From NCBI GenBank assembly GCA_032718475.1, contig JAUCBJ010008559.1, forward strand, positions 1-50,987: a stretch of 50,987 nucleotides of DNA, in the 5' to 3' direction. Made by a program: the position numbers and the translations under genes. The notes under the pieces are model-generated. The model did no database searches. It was given only the letters and a program-made list of their open reading frames with translations, and was not told the DNA's origin. The DNA comes from Nemertoderma westbladi. Lineage: Eukaryota; Xenacoelomorpha; Nemertodermatida; Nemertodermatidae. Positions 12,001 through 23,177 of the stretch are shown piece after piece. The number at the start of each line of letters is the position of its first letter. Within the stretch, counting starts at the first letter, position 1.

Positions 12001-14040
12001 AAGCCAGACATTATGCCAAGTCCTCAGGTAGGCCTACACAAGTAGAAGCTAGACATTATGCCAAGTCCTCAGGTAGGCCTACACAAGTAGAAGCTAGACA
12101 TTATGCCAAGTCGTCAGGTAGGCCTACACAAGTAGAAGCCATACAGTATGCCAAGTACTCAGGTAGGCCTACACAAGTAGAAGCCAGATATTATGCCAAG
12201 TCCTCAGGTGGGCCTACATAAGAATAACCCATACATTATGCCAAGTCCTCAGGTGGGCCTACACAAGTAGAAGCTAGACATTATGCCAAGTCCTCAGGTG
12301 GGCCTACACAAAGAAGCCATACATTATGTCAAGTTTTCAGGTGGGCCTACACAAGTAGAAGCTAAACATTATCCCAAGTCCTCAGGTGGACGTACACAAG
12401 AAGAAGCTAGACATTATACCAAGTCCTCAGGTGGACCTAGACAAGTAGAAGCTAGACATTATGCCAAGTCCTCAGGTGGGCCTACACAAGTAGAAGCCAG
12501 ACATTATGCCAAGTCCTCAGGTGGGTCTACACAAGTAGAAGCCAGACATTATGCCAAGTCCTCAGGTGGGACTACACAAGTAGAAGCCAGACATTATGCC
12601 AAGTCCTCAGGTGTTCCTACGCAAAGAAGCCATACATTATGCCAAGTCTTCAGGTGGGCCTACACAAGTAGAAGCTAGACATTATGCCAAGTCCTCAGGT
12701 GGGCCTACACAAGAAGAAGCTAGACATTATGCCAAGTCCTCAGGTGGACCTACACAAATAGAAGCTAGACATTATGCCAAGTCCTCGGGTGGGCCTACAC
12801 AAGTAGAATCTAGACATTATGCCAAGTCCTCAGGTGGGCCTACACAAAGAAGCCATACATTATCCCAAGTCCTCAGGTGGGCCTACACAAGTAGAAACTA
12901 GACATTATGCCAAGTCCTCAGGTGGGCCTACACAAGAAGAAGCTAGACATTATGCCAAGTCCTCAGGTGGACCTAGACAAGTAGAAGCTAGACATTATGC
13001 CAAGTCCTCAGGTGGACCTAGATAAGTAGAAGCTAGACATTATGCCAAGTCCTCAGGTGGGCCTACACAAGTAGAAGCCAGACATTATGCCAAGTCCTCA
13101 GGTGGGCCTACACAATTAGAAGCCAGACATTACGCCAAGTCCTCAGGTGGGCGTACACAAGTAGAAGCCAGACATTATGCCAAGTCCTCAGGTGGGCCTA
13201 CACAAGTAGAAGCCAGACGTTATGCCAAGTCCTCAGGTGGGCCTACACAAGTAGAAGCCCGACATTATGCCAAGTCCTCAGGTGGGCCTACACAAGTAGA
13301 AGCCAGACATTACGCCAAGTCATCAGGTGGGCGTACACAAGTAGAAGCCAGACATTATGCCAAGTCCTCAGGTGGGCCTGCACAAGTAGAAGCTAGACAT
13401 TTTGCCAAGTCCTCAGGTAGGCCTACACAAGTAGAAGCCAGACAGTATGCCAAGTCCTCAGGTGGGTCTACACAAGTAGGAGCTAGACATTATGCCTAGT
13501 CCTCAGGTGGACCTACACAAGTAGAAGCTAGACATTATGCCAAGTCCTCAGGTGGGCCTACACAAGTAGAAGCTAGACATTTTGCCAAGTCCTCAGGTAG
13601 GCCTACACAAGTAGAAGCCAGACAGTATGCCAAGTCCTCAGGTGGGCCTACACAAGTAGAAGCTAGACATTTTGCCGAGTCCTCAGGTAGGCCTACACAA
13701 GTAGAAGCCAGACAGTATGCCAAGTCCTCAGGTGGGCCTACACAAGTAGAAGCTAGACATTTTGCCAAGTCCTCAGGTAGGCCTACACAAGTAGAAGCCA
13801 GACAGTATGCCAAGTCCTCAGGTGGGCCTACACAAGTAGAAGCTAGACATTTTGTCAAGTCCTCAGGTAGGCCTACACAAGTAGAAGCCAGACAGTATGC
13901 CAAGTCCTCAGGTGGGTCTACACAAGTAGGAGCTAGACATTATGCCTAGTCCTCAGGTGGACCTACACAAGTAGAAGCCAGACATTATGCCAAGTCCTCA
14001 GGTGGGCCTACACAAGTAGAAGCTAGACATTATGCCAAGT
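6082..14040 (+). repeat. Giant 45-bp minisatellite with higher-order repeats
   Basis: About 175 tandem units, mostly 45 bp, built around GCCAAGTCCTCAGGTGGGCC and TACACAAGTAGAAGC. Units of about 39 bp (ACACAAAGAAGCC variants) are scattered through it. One frame reads a 15-residue repeat (GGPTQVEARHYAKSS) for up to 384 codons, because 45 is a multiple of three. Stops appear wherever units vary, and there is no start context, so I regard the frames as by-products. Blocks recur at long range: the segment from 9773 to about 10515 is repeated at 12283 with a constant offset of 2510 bp, and a block at 8516 resembles one at 11340. From about 13370 to 13920 two unit variants alternate. Confidence 0.95.
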
Positions 14041-14630
14041 TATCAAGGCCTACACAGGTGGATCCAGACATTATGCCATGTCATCAGGTAGGCCTACACT
14101 AGTAGAAGAAACCAGATATTATGCCATGTCACCAGGCCTACATAGTAGAAGAAACCAGATATTATGCCATGTCACCAGGCCTACATAGTAGAAGAAACCA
14201 GATATTATGCCATGTCACCAGGCCTACACAGGTGGATCCAGACATTATGCCATGTCATCAGGTAGGCCTACACTAGTAGAAGAAACCAGATATTATGCCA
14301 TGTCACCAGGCCTACATAGTAGAAGAAACCAGATATTATGCTATGTCACCAGGCCTACATAGTAGAAGAAACCAGATATTATGCCATGTCACCAGGCCTA
14401 CATAGTAGAAGAAACCAGATATTATGCCATGTCACCAGGCCTACATATCTGGTAGAAGAAACCAGATATTGTGCCATGTCACCAGGCCTACATAGTAGAA
14501 GAAACCAGATATTATGCCATGTCACCAGGCCTACACAGGTGGATCCAGACATTATGCCATGTCATCAGGTAGGCCTACATAGTAGAAGAAACCAGATATT
14601 ATGCCATGTCACCAGGCCTACATAGTAGAA
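14041..14630 (+). repeat. Related satellite of about 40 bp, right end of the large array
   Basis: Units based on GCCATGTCACCAGGCCTACA and TAGTAGAAGAAACCAGATAT are clearly derived from the 45-bp unit but shorter. Interspersed units carry ACACAGGTGGATCCAGAC. The array ends 38 bp before the Rab exon, so the whole satellite lies in the preceding intron or in the upstream flank. Confidence 0.9.
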
Positions 14631-14668
14631 GATGCCGGAGATTTATTTTAATTCATTTTCTATTTTAG

Positions 14669-14943
14669 TTCAGCTCTTCGTCGTGGGAAATAAAAACGAC
14701 CTGGGTGAATCCGAAGTTAGCAAAGACAGAGTGCAACGCTTTGCGAAGGCCCACGAATGTCAAAATGCCTTCCTTATATCGGCAAAGACAGGACAAGGAG
14801 TCGAAACGGTGTGTCAACAAATAGCCAAAGACCTTCTGGAGCAAACTCAGGCCGAGAAGCAGCATACTGCCACAAGGAACCCCAGTATTAGAGTTGGTGT
14901 GACACCAGAAACCAGTAAATCAGAATCCACCTGTTGGTGCTGA
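14669..14943 (+). CDS. Rab-family small GTPase, C-terminal exon
   Basis: This is the last coding exon of a Rab-type small GTPase, a membrane-trafficking switch that binds GTP/GDP. The acceptor is strong: a T-rich tract at 14648-14666 ending TTTTAG, with the exon starting at 14669 in phase 1 (first codon completed by TT). The translation shows the guanine-specificity motif G4 as NKND within FVVGNKNDL and G5 as SAKTG within LISAKTGQGVE. An amphipathic alpha-5 region and a hypervariable tail follow, ending in Cys-Trp-Cys. A CXC end is the usual site of double geranylgeranylation in Rabs, so the protein should be membrane anchored. The stop is TGA at 14941-14943. The exons with G1-G3 are not found in this window; the intron upstream is at least partly satellite. 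I cannot assign a Rab subfamily. Confidence 0.85.
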
Positions 14944-15016
14944 ATGTTACCCTATAAATTGCCATTAATATTCTGAAATATTACATTACGACGGATAGAT
15001 AACAAATTAGCAATAG

Positions 15017-15022
15017 AATAAA
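15017..15022 (+). terminator. Poly(A) signal of the Rab gene
   Basis: AATAAA lies 74 bases after the Rab stop codon in AT-rich sequence, the expected position for cleavage and polyadenylation. Confidence 0.6.
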
Positions 15023-15169
15023 GCTTTATGGAATTACGCGCGCTTTATGTGATGTGCTCCACGGTCTGGATTTCTGCTTATGTTTGAAAGGTAAACTTGT
15101 TGGTTCTGAAGATTCACAAAATATTATTAGTGGCGTCAGAAATGTGCAGCATATTTAAAAAAAAAGCCT

Positions 15170-15262
15170 GTAGAATGGAAATTAAGAATAGTTTTTTATA
15201 ATTAGTTTTAACTTTATAAATAATAATAATATTATTATTATTATAATATTATTAATATTATA
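15170..15262. repeat. AT-rich simple sequence
   Basis: Imperfect AAT/ATT trinucleotide runs, with a duplicated TTAGTTTTAACTTTATA on either side (near 15203 and 15266). Confidence 0.6.
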
Positions 15263-15589
15263 ATTAGTTTTAACTTTATAGGCCTAGATAAGAATTGGAA
15301 AACAAAGATAGATTCGATTTAAAACTGAACCATGATTCAGTTTATTAGCCATTTTCAGTTTCAGATTCAGTTTATACGAAAACTATAAGCCAATTATTTT
15401 CTATTAAATATACCAAAAGTAGCCGAGCCATTGATTATTGTTAATTTTATATTTATCCGTCACAATTACATTTTGAGTGCATTAGTAATGAATACACTCA
15501 AGTACAAGCTTAATCATTACTGTGTATAAGCTTAACAACATCATGTTCTATAAAGTAGCACTTTATAGCTTTACAACCAGAGTATGATT

Positions 15590-16085
15590 ACTTACCTCCA
15601 GGGAGACACACTTGCACTATTCTTGTTCATAATTGTGGTTGACTATGTTCTACGCATGTCCTTAGATCATCATAATGATGATGGGGTGATGATAACTCCA
15701 CCTACTGGATCCAGAAGTCGAGGAAATCCTGCCAACGTACCTAATTGATCTAGACTTTGCTGATGACTTAGGAGTACTCTCAGAATCATTAGAGGGAGCC
15801 CAACGGCTCCTCAGCTCATTAGAACATGCTGCTTCTAGTGTTGGTCCTTTTTGTAAACTCCAAGAAGACCACAATTTTGACAGTTTTCTTTGAAAGTCCC
15901 CAGGAAATGTCTGATCGTATGAGCATAAGATCAAATTATGTTATGCTTGAGCATGTAAACGACTTCTGTTACCTAGCAGACATAGCATACCTAGGGACAT
16001 AGCATTTTAATACATTGCATGGTGGTGACAAAATGTTTTGTTAAGCCAGCATAGCATCTCAATGTGCAGCTTCAATGCAGCAGGC
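15590..16085 (+). mobile_element. LINE fragment: RT piece joined to a 3' end, dead
   Basis: Positions 15590-15980 match the LINE at 50396-50784 almost base for base. They include the LQGDTLA box, the DDLGVLSES segment that follows the FADD catalytic motif, and the DDFCYL segment. Frameshifts and stops break the frame (for example an extra base before GTACCTAATTGATCTAG near 15740). The match stops near 15980. Sequence at 16030-16085 then resembles the 3' terminus of the same family (TGCAGCTTCAATGCAGCA, compare TGCAGCTGCAATGCAGCA at 25165). The copy therefore lost its middle. Confidence 0.8.
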
Positions 16086-16711
16086 CTATTATATTACTGA
16101 TTACTTTGTTCTAAAGTCTAATAAGGGCAACTATTCAATTGTGAAGTGAGTCACACGATGTGTAAATTAATTGTCGAATAAAAGATTTGGGTTATTCAAA
16201 ATTTTCAATTTAAACTTGAAAGCATGATTCAGTTTGGTACAGTAAGCAATTAAAGGAGGAGACAGTTCATTGGTTATTAGACGCGGACCGTTGCGCCGAT
16301 TTTTTAAATGTTTTAAACCGTCGATATATTTTATTTGATTAAATATTACGGATCCCAAACAGAAACGAAGGTTTTTGGTGGAAAAATAAAACTACAAACG
16401 GGCGGGGTAGCCCTCCACCCACACTGCCCCCTTCTGCTAGTAATTACGAAATATGTATGTATAGTGTGGTTGTGTAACAAGGATAAGAGCGAATAAAAAA
16501 TATTGTAAATTTACGTGTCGTTGTTTATAAATGGGCTGCTGGGATAGTAAAGTACACAAACATTCAACGGATGAGTCACGATGAGTCAGTTCAAATATAT
16601 AAGAAAATATTAATATTATTCAAGACCGTTAAGTAAAACTGGATGAATTTTAAAATATTATGTAAAAAAAATGTAGGTCAGAAAAGTTTATACGGCGGAT
16701 GATATTCCAGT
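16086..16711. other. AT-rich intergenic stretch
   Basis: No gene, RNA or clear repeat is visible. It separates the LINE scrap from the 44-bp satellite. Confidence 0.5.
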
Positions 16712-18523
16712 AGCATCGATATCAGCTAGATCCATTGCCGGTCCACCCAGTGGGTAACATCGATATCAGCTAGATCCATTGCCGGTCCACCCAGTGGGTA
16801 GCATCGATATCAGCTAGATCCATTGCCGGTCCACCCAGTGGGTAGCATCGATATCAGCTAGATCCATTGCCGGTCCACCCAGTGGGTACCATCGATATCA
16901 GCTAGATCCATTGCCGGTCCACCCAGTGGGTAGCATCGATATCAGCTAGATCCATTGCCGGTCCACCCAGTGGGTAGCATCGATATCAGCTAGATCCATT
17001 GCCGGTCCACCCAGTGGGTAGCATCGATATCAGCTAGATCCATTGCCGGTCCACCCAGTGGGTAACATCGATATCAGCTAGATCCATTGCCGGTCCACCC
17101 AGTGGGTAACATCGATATCAGCTAGATCCATTGCCGGTCCACCCAGTGGGTACCATCGATATCAGCTAGATCCATTGCCGGTCCACCCAGTGGGTAGCAT
17201 CGATATCAGCTAGATCCATTGCCGGTCCACCCAGTGGGTAACATCGATATCAGCTAGATCCATTGCCGGTCCACCCAGTGGGTACCATCGATATCAGCTA
17301 GATCCATTGCCGGTCCACCCAGTGGGTACCATCGATATCAGCTAGATCCATTGCCGGTCCACCCAGTGGGTAACATCGATATCAGCTAGATCCATTGCCG
17401 GTCCACACAGTGGGTAGCATCGATATCAGCTAGATCCATTGCCGGTCCACCCAGTGGGTAGCATCGATATCAGCTAGATCCATTGCCGGTCCACCCAGTG
17501 GGTAGCATCGATATCAGCTAGATCCATTGCCGGTCCACCCAGTGGGTAGCATCGATATCAGCTAGATCCATTGCCGGTCCACCCAGTGGGTACCATCGAT
17601 ATCAGCTAGATCCATTGCCGGTCCACCCAGTGGGTACCATCGATATCAGCTAGATCCATTGCCGGTCCACCCAGTGGGTACCATCGATATCAGCTAGATC
17701 CATTGCCGGTCCACCCAGTGGGTAGCATCGATATCAGCTAGATCCATTGCCGGTCCACCCAGTGGGTACCATCGATATCAGCTAGATCCATTGCCGGTCC
17801 CCCCAGTGGGTAGCATCGATATCAGCTAGATCCATTGCCGGTCCCCCCAGTGGGTAGCATCGATATCAGCTAGATCCATTGCCGGTCCCCCCAGTGGGTA
17901 GCATCGATATCAGCTAGATCCATTGCCGGTCCACCCAGTGGGTAACATCGATATCAGCTAGATCCATTGCCGGTCCACCCAGTGGGTAGCATCGATATCA
18001 GCTAGATCCATTGCCGGTCCCCCCAGTGGGTAGCATCGATATCAGCTAGATCCATTGCCGGTCCCCCCAGTGGGTAGCATCGATATCAGCTAGATCCATT
18101 GCCGGTCCCCCCAGTGGGTAGCATCGATATCAGCTAGATCCATTGCCGGTCCCCCCAGTGGGTAGCATCGATATCAGCTAGATCCATTGCCGGTCCACCC
18201 AGTGGGTAGCATCGATATCAGCTAGATCCATTGCCGGTCCACCCAGTGGGTACCATCGATATCAGCTAGATCCATTGTCGGTCCACCCAGTGGGTAGCAT
18301 CGATATCAGCTAGATCCATTGTCGGTCCACCCAGTGGGTAGCATCGATATCAGCTAGATCCATTGCCGGTCCACCCAGTGGGTAGCATCGATATCAGCTA
18401 GATCCATTGTCGGTCCACCCAGTGGGTAGCATCGATATCAGCTAGATCCATTGTCGGTCCACCCAGTGGGTAGCATCGATATCAGCTAGATCCATTGCCG
18501 GTCCACCCAGTGGGTAGCATCGA
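16712..18523 (+). repeat. 44-bp satellite, about 41 very uniform units
   Basis: The unit contains ATCGATATCAGCTAGATCCA, then TTGCCGGTCCACCCAGTGGG. Most variation is confined to one position (GTAGCATC, GTAACATC or GTACCATC) and to CCACCC against CCCCCC or CCACAC. Such uniformity suggests recent expansion or strong homogenisation. It lies between the Rab gene and the 3' end of the BRSK gene. Confidence 0.97.
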
Positions 18524-19286
18524 CATCTGTATTCGGTAACAATGTACTGATAGCTAATTAATATTAGGCCTACAATATGTCGACAATTGGGATTTACGAT
18601 ATTGTCATTAATATTTAAAATTCGTATAAAATCACATATCGATTCCAAGCACTTGTTGGTTCTAAAATATTAATTTAGACGGCGTTGAAGGTGAACAGGA
18701 AGTGTTTGAACACTATAGTATAAAATCGCAGTTGAGTTATTATTATTAATCGCAGTTTATTAATCATCTATAATATAATATAATATAACTTAACGAAATT
18801 AATTAATTATTATCACAATAATTATCGGCAAGATACGTTGTAATAAATGTATTACCTTCCAAAGACGAACTTGCGCTAATGATAATACAATTATGCTAAT
18901 TGAATGCTAAAGACGGAAAAAAACAAGGAATTAAAAAAAAATAACAAAATTATTAATTGCAGCAATTGCACTATAAATAAATATTATAACTAAAATATAA
19001 GAACATAAATGAATTCTGACGGATGGATCCAGGGTACAGTAATATACATCCAGTTACGGATACAGTCATACAGCTAGACAGTAACAGAGATACAGTCAAA
19101 CAGTAAGACATTATTATACATAAATACATCAGGACATGGACATCATTATACATCAACCAACCAACCTTTGACACCCCATCAGCACACTGCATGTTACAGT
19201 TAACATTTAATTAATTCCTGGCAATGAAGGTCCAGCTTGACTGAACCCGGGACGTACATTATTGCTTTTCGCATACTGTATACGTA
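18524..19286. other. AT-rich non-coding stretch
   Basis: No gene is recognised. Short CAGTTACGGATACAGTCATACAG-like phrases recur near 19050-19110 without forming a clean array. Confidence 0.5.
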
Positions 19287-19290
19287 TTAA

Positions 19291-20155
19291 GGGGACATGG
19301 TACCCTGCTAATTTTCACTAAAATAAAAAAAATTATACAATTTCTTATTAGATCAAGGTCAACATTTTTCATAGATTACAGAAATCGAAACCTTAAAGTC
19401 ATAGCAAAAGACGCAGTAGTCTGTATGTTAGTGTGTCTGTCTGTCGGTTTGTATGTCAGTCAAAAAAATAAGGAAGGACAGTACCTAATTGTAATTATCG
19501 CTATGGGGGTTTTCCTAGTCAGGGATTTCATTTCTGATGTCTCTGATGATTTCTCTCTGTAGCCAATGTCTGGCAGTAGAACAAAGACTGTTTAGATTTC
19601 ATCAAACGTGAATATTGACATCAGAAATATTTATTCAAACGTGAATATTGAAATCAACGACCATAAAACCCATATAGCGATGAATTATGGGCACACATTT
19701 GAAAAATTTATAAACAGAGAAATTTGGCGGGACGGTTTGAAATCTTTGAATGTCTTTTTCTCTAAAAGTACTTTTTCGTGTTTATTTTTTACACAAAGGG
19801 TCAATTTTTTCAGGAACTACCAGATGAAATTTTATGAAATTTTTACTGATTCTCAATATCAATGCTGTCTACACGTGGAACCTCTAACTAACATTTCAGA
19901 ATTTTTGTCTACTTTATTTTATTTTGATGATTAATATAATTTTTTTTTGAAAAAACAAGTAATTTTCAAAAAATTGTCTTATTTTTGCGGAAATTATTTT
20001 TTCGAAATTTTTTAGGTTCTACATTTATCCCGATAGGTGGTCTATCGTCTATCCGATTTCAAAATTTCATAAAATTTCATTGAGCGATTCATCCAAAAAG
20101 TTTGCCTATGTGTTACTTACGTTTGTTAAGGTAATTGGCAGGACAATATGTCTCC
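19291..20155. mobile_element. Non-autonomous DNA transposon with TTAA target duplication
   Basis: TTAA at 19287-19290 and 20156-20159 bracket 865 bp whose ends are imperfect inverted repeats. The left end is GGGGACATGGTACCCTGC. The right end, read on the minus strand, is GGAGACATATTGTCCTGC. A TTAA duplication is typical of piggyBac and Kolobok elements, and I cannot choose between them. The interior is AT-rich with a 108-codon frame (19608-19934) that I do not recognise and do not regard as a transposase. Confidence 0.65.
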
Positions 20156-21158
20156 TTAATGAACTGAGCGTGCAGTTTATAGTATCAGAAAATGGAGATT
20201 ATACGAGTAATCCTATCCAAACGATCACATTATGCTGAGTGAGTGGTCCAAGGAAACACAACTCAATCCTGTTACCACAACAATTCATGAAATTAACAAT
20301 CTAAGTAGTTACATTAATATATACGCGGTATTTAAAACGAAAGTTAGGCCTAATTATTTAAAAATACTTCAAAGAACAATTCAATTAATTAAGTAATTAG
20401 TACATAACAGTAAGTACTAATGATTATGAGGTATTATTAATTAAAAGTTAATGAACCTGCGTCATTACGATTATTCCAACAGGAGGAATATGTCAAGAGA
20501 AAACAGATCCTATGACAGAATGTAAAATAAATTAAAATTAATTTATTGTTATAATTATAAAGTATCTATTAATTGACAATCTAAAAGAACTAGAAACAAA
20601 AAATTATAATTATTAATAATTTTCAACCATTTCAATTCAATTGCAATTGATTGCATCTAAAAAATTATTCTACTACAATAAGATAAAAATACATGGTGTG
20701 CACCGGTTACACAAAACACAACATTTAAAGATGTTAGACATCAACTCAACTGATCATTTAACAAATATAAATTTATAAAATCTGGGTAAAACATTCAATT
20801 CGAAATGAAGCACTCGAGCTAAATGTTTATAATAATTATTCAATTGTTGTCTGACTTTTGTAAATCTACTAATTATTATTCAAAGAGACGAATGACAATA
20901 TACACCTGAAGGAAAATATATGTGGTTTAGATTAGATGAATGCTTTAATAACTTACATCAAATAGTTCGAAAACTACAGCTGACATAACTAAATAATGTC
21001 AATAAAATATATTATTAAAGGATATCAACGGCGATATCATATAATCTGAGCTCTTTGTCGAGCTCGTCAAATAGCCACGAGAAACAATAACGGAGGCTTT
21101 GCAAGGTGAATTATTGTAATGCCAACTTTTTTGGAGCGACTCTAAGCAACGAAACACA
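20156..21158. other. AT-rich flank, probable BRSK 3' UTR and downstream sequence (minus strand)
   Basis: This is downstream of the BRSK stop codon. No further exon is visible. A minus-strand ATTAAA at about 20943-20948 is a weak candidate poly(A) signal, and AATAAA occurs further away near 20537. Confidence 0.35.
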
Positions 21159-21418
21159 CTAGGAGTCATCGTCCGCACACAACGCTTGGTTGTAGGCGGC
21201 CGTTGTGCTGGTGGTGCAAGGGTGCACCCTGGATGGGGACGATTTGGACACTTCGCAGGGGTGCACCCTGGATGGGGACGATCTTTGCACCGGCGGTGGT
21301 GTTGACACCGGTGGAGGGGCGGTGACCTTTATAGCACCGGGACCCGAAGATCGCCTTCTCGTTGAGTTCAGATGGCCATGGATAACCTCGACGATCTTTT
21401 TGAAGCGACGATAAGAAC
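21159..21418 (-). CDS. BRSK: BRSK exon 8: C-terminal exon with in-frame duplication
   Basis: The acceptor is TTATTTTCTAAG with the exon starting at 21418. Two bases and 85 codons lead to a TAG stop at 21159-21161. The start, SYRRFKKIVEVIHGHLNST, is the final helix of the KA1-like domain. A basic and Pro-rich tail follows (PPPVSTPPPV) and ends ADDDS. A 13-residue unit, SPSRVHPC plus five residues, is present twice in tandem through a 39-bp DNA duplication (21220 and 21259). Confidence 0.9.
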
Positions 21419-22029
21419 CTTAGAAAATAAATAAAAATATTTTCTGTTAATAATAAAAAAAGAAAATGAAAATATAAAAAACATGATTATCAGAAATTTA
21501 TTTCAAAGAAAATTAAATTAAATCCCCGAAAACAAATTCATAGAAATAACTATAAATAGAAACATCCTTTGTGAATTTGTATCGCTAAATGTAAATAGGC
21601 CTCCAACAATATGACCTGCTGTCAATGCAATTGTGATGTAGCTCTCCAAAATTCTAGAAGTCAGCGATATACAAAATTAACAAATAAATGAACCATGTAG
21701 CAAGGCGATCTAGAACTAGTTCTAGACCGCCTTGACATAGACTTAATTAGAATCTCCAGGTTACTTTCTGCGAGGAATCCTAAAAATAAAACTGTGTTGA
21801 CAATGAGTGAGTGATCTCCAACCAAAACCGCTCTAACGATTTTCCTATTATTTTCACCATTGACCGTTTGCCGACCCAAGGGGCGAGTGGTCTACAATGG
21901 AAGGCTCTGATTGGCCGAAACCGAAACTCGATATAACTCGAGTAGAATTAAACGACACTCTTGTAGTCAACACTTTAACCGGAAAAATACAAAAAAAATT
22001 TTGTAACAGCTTCAAAATTTATTACTTTT

Positions 22030-22200
22030 AGTTGACCTCGGTTGACCAGGCGGTTAATGTCTGGGGCCACTGTCCGGGGGCTAAAGTCATCACTGTCACA
22101 TGTCCGGGTGGCTACTGTCTGGAGGGCCACTGTACCAGTTCGATCCCACCTCCACATGGACGTCATTGCCGACTTTGCCAAGCTGTGCCCAACGAAAAAA
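22030..22200 (+). mobile_element. Possible tRNA-derived SINE
   Basis: GACCAGGCGGTTAATGTC (about 22044-22061) resembles a tRNA A box of the Ser/Leu kind, and CAGTTCGATCCC (22136-22147) resembles a B box. The spacing is longer than in a tRNA, and the intervening CACTGTCCGGG/CACTGTCACATG phrases look duplicated. The block is GC-rich in an AT-rich BRSK intron. The 3' tail is not clear, so this is a tentative call. Confidence 0.35.
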
Positions 22201-22249
22201 GTTCTATCAATATTCGTGATATACAACCTGCACTAATTAACCAACTCAC

Positions 22250-22430
22250 CTGATTGCAAAGTAAAGAAAACATAATAAGTTTCTTTGCTGGAATCCTTAA
22301 CCCCCACGCATTCCTGTATGTCTACCTGGAATCGGAGATTGCGTTGGAAGACTCCGCCTGTGTAGTAGGATTGTCTCAACTCCGCGTTAAAGCGAGTGGG
22401 GGAGACGACAGTGTGGGATAATTCCTGGGC
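22250..22430 (-). CDS. BRSK: BRSK exon 7: KA1-like domain, middle
   Basis: The acceptor is CCTGTTTTAG, the donor CAATCAG/GTGAGT. The exon is 181 bp, 60 codons plus one base. It encodes AQELSHTVVSPTRFNAELR, then GGVFQRNLRFQVDIQE and TYYVFFTLQS, corresponding to strands of the KA1-like domain. Phase 0 on entry fits the previous exon, and the final G joins GT of the last exon to give Gly. The acceptor used here is the one nearest the exon; six further copies of acceptor plus exon start lie upstream in the 34-bp array. Confidence 0.92.
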
Positions 22431-22657
22431 CTAAAACAGGGAAAGGGTGGGATAATTCCTGGGCCTAAAACAGAGAAAGTGTGGGATAATTCCTGGGCCT
22501 AAAACAGGGAAAGTGTGGGATAATTCCTGGGCCTAAAACAGGGAAAGGGTGGGATAATTCCTGGGCCTAAAACAGGGAAAGTGTGGGATAATTCCTGGGC
22601 CTAAAACAGGGAAAGGGTGGGATAATTCCAGGGCCTAAAACAGGGAAAGTGTGGGAT
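22411..22657 (-). repeat. 34-bp array of a BRSK splice acceptor
   Basis: Seven full units plus a partial one. On the minus strand each unit reads TTTCCCTGTTTTAG, then GCCCAGGAATTATCCCACAC: the last 14 bases of the intron followed by the first 20 bases of exon 22250-22430. The unit nearest the exon is the authentic junction. One unit has an AGAG variant and one has CCAGG in place of CCTGG (plus strand). Confidence 0.93.
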
Positions 22658-22961
22658 GATTTACATACTAACTACAACACTGTCAGAATTATATTTTTGT
22701 ATTATTTTTTCCCATCTATTACCGTATTGATATATTTAAGTACACGTTTCAATTCAATTTCACAATTAAAAATTAACAATTATAACAATGAATAGCTGTG
22801 TGAGTGATACCAACAAAGATTTGGCCAGGCGATGGAAGCAAGCTTATAAAGCACCTGGCAAGTCTAGAAATTGATCCGTTAATTATATTATATTTTTAAT
22901 TTGGATTTATCAAGGTAAATAAATTTATTAAATGAACTGTTTGTGACATTTATGAATAATA

Positions 22962-23177
22962 ACTTAGAACTATTTTATTATATTTTTTAGTTAGTAGAAT
23001 ATTCTTTAGAACTATTTTATTATATTTTTTAGTTAGTAGAATATTCTTTAGAACTATTTTATTATATTTTTTAGTTAGTAGAATATTCTTTAGAACTATT
23101 TTATTATATTTTTTAGTTAGTAGAATATTCTTTAGAACTATTTTATTATATTTTTTAGTTAGTAGAATATTCTTTAA
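22962..23177 (+). repeat. 42-bp AT-rich minisatellite, about five units
   Basis: Units contain TTAGAACTATTTTATTATAT, then TTTTTAGTTAGTAGAATATT, and are nearly identical. They lie in the intron between BRSK exons 6 and 7, about 0.5 kb beyond the 34-bp array. No splice junction of the gene lies next to this one. Confidence 0.9.

Noticed and set aside
6082-14630. CRISPR array
   Set aside because: Direct tandem units without unique spacers in a eukaryotic genome. It is a minisatellite.
19608-19934. 108-codon frame inside the TTAA element as a transposase
   Set aside because: Too short, AT-rich composition and no transposase motif.
21661-21879. Minus-strand 72-codon frame between BRSK exons 7 and 8
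   Set aside because: Exons 7 and 8 join in phase without it, and it has no similarity to the family. Likely intronic noise.
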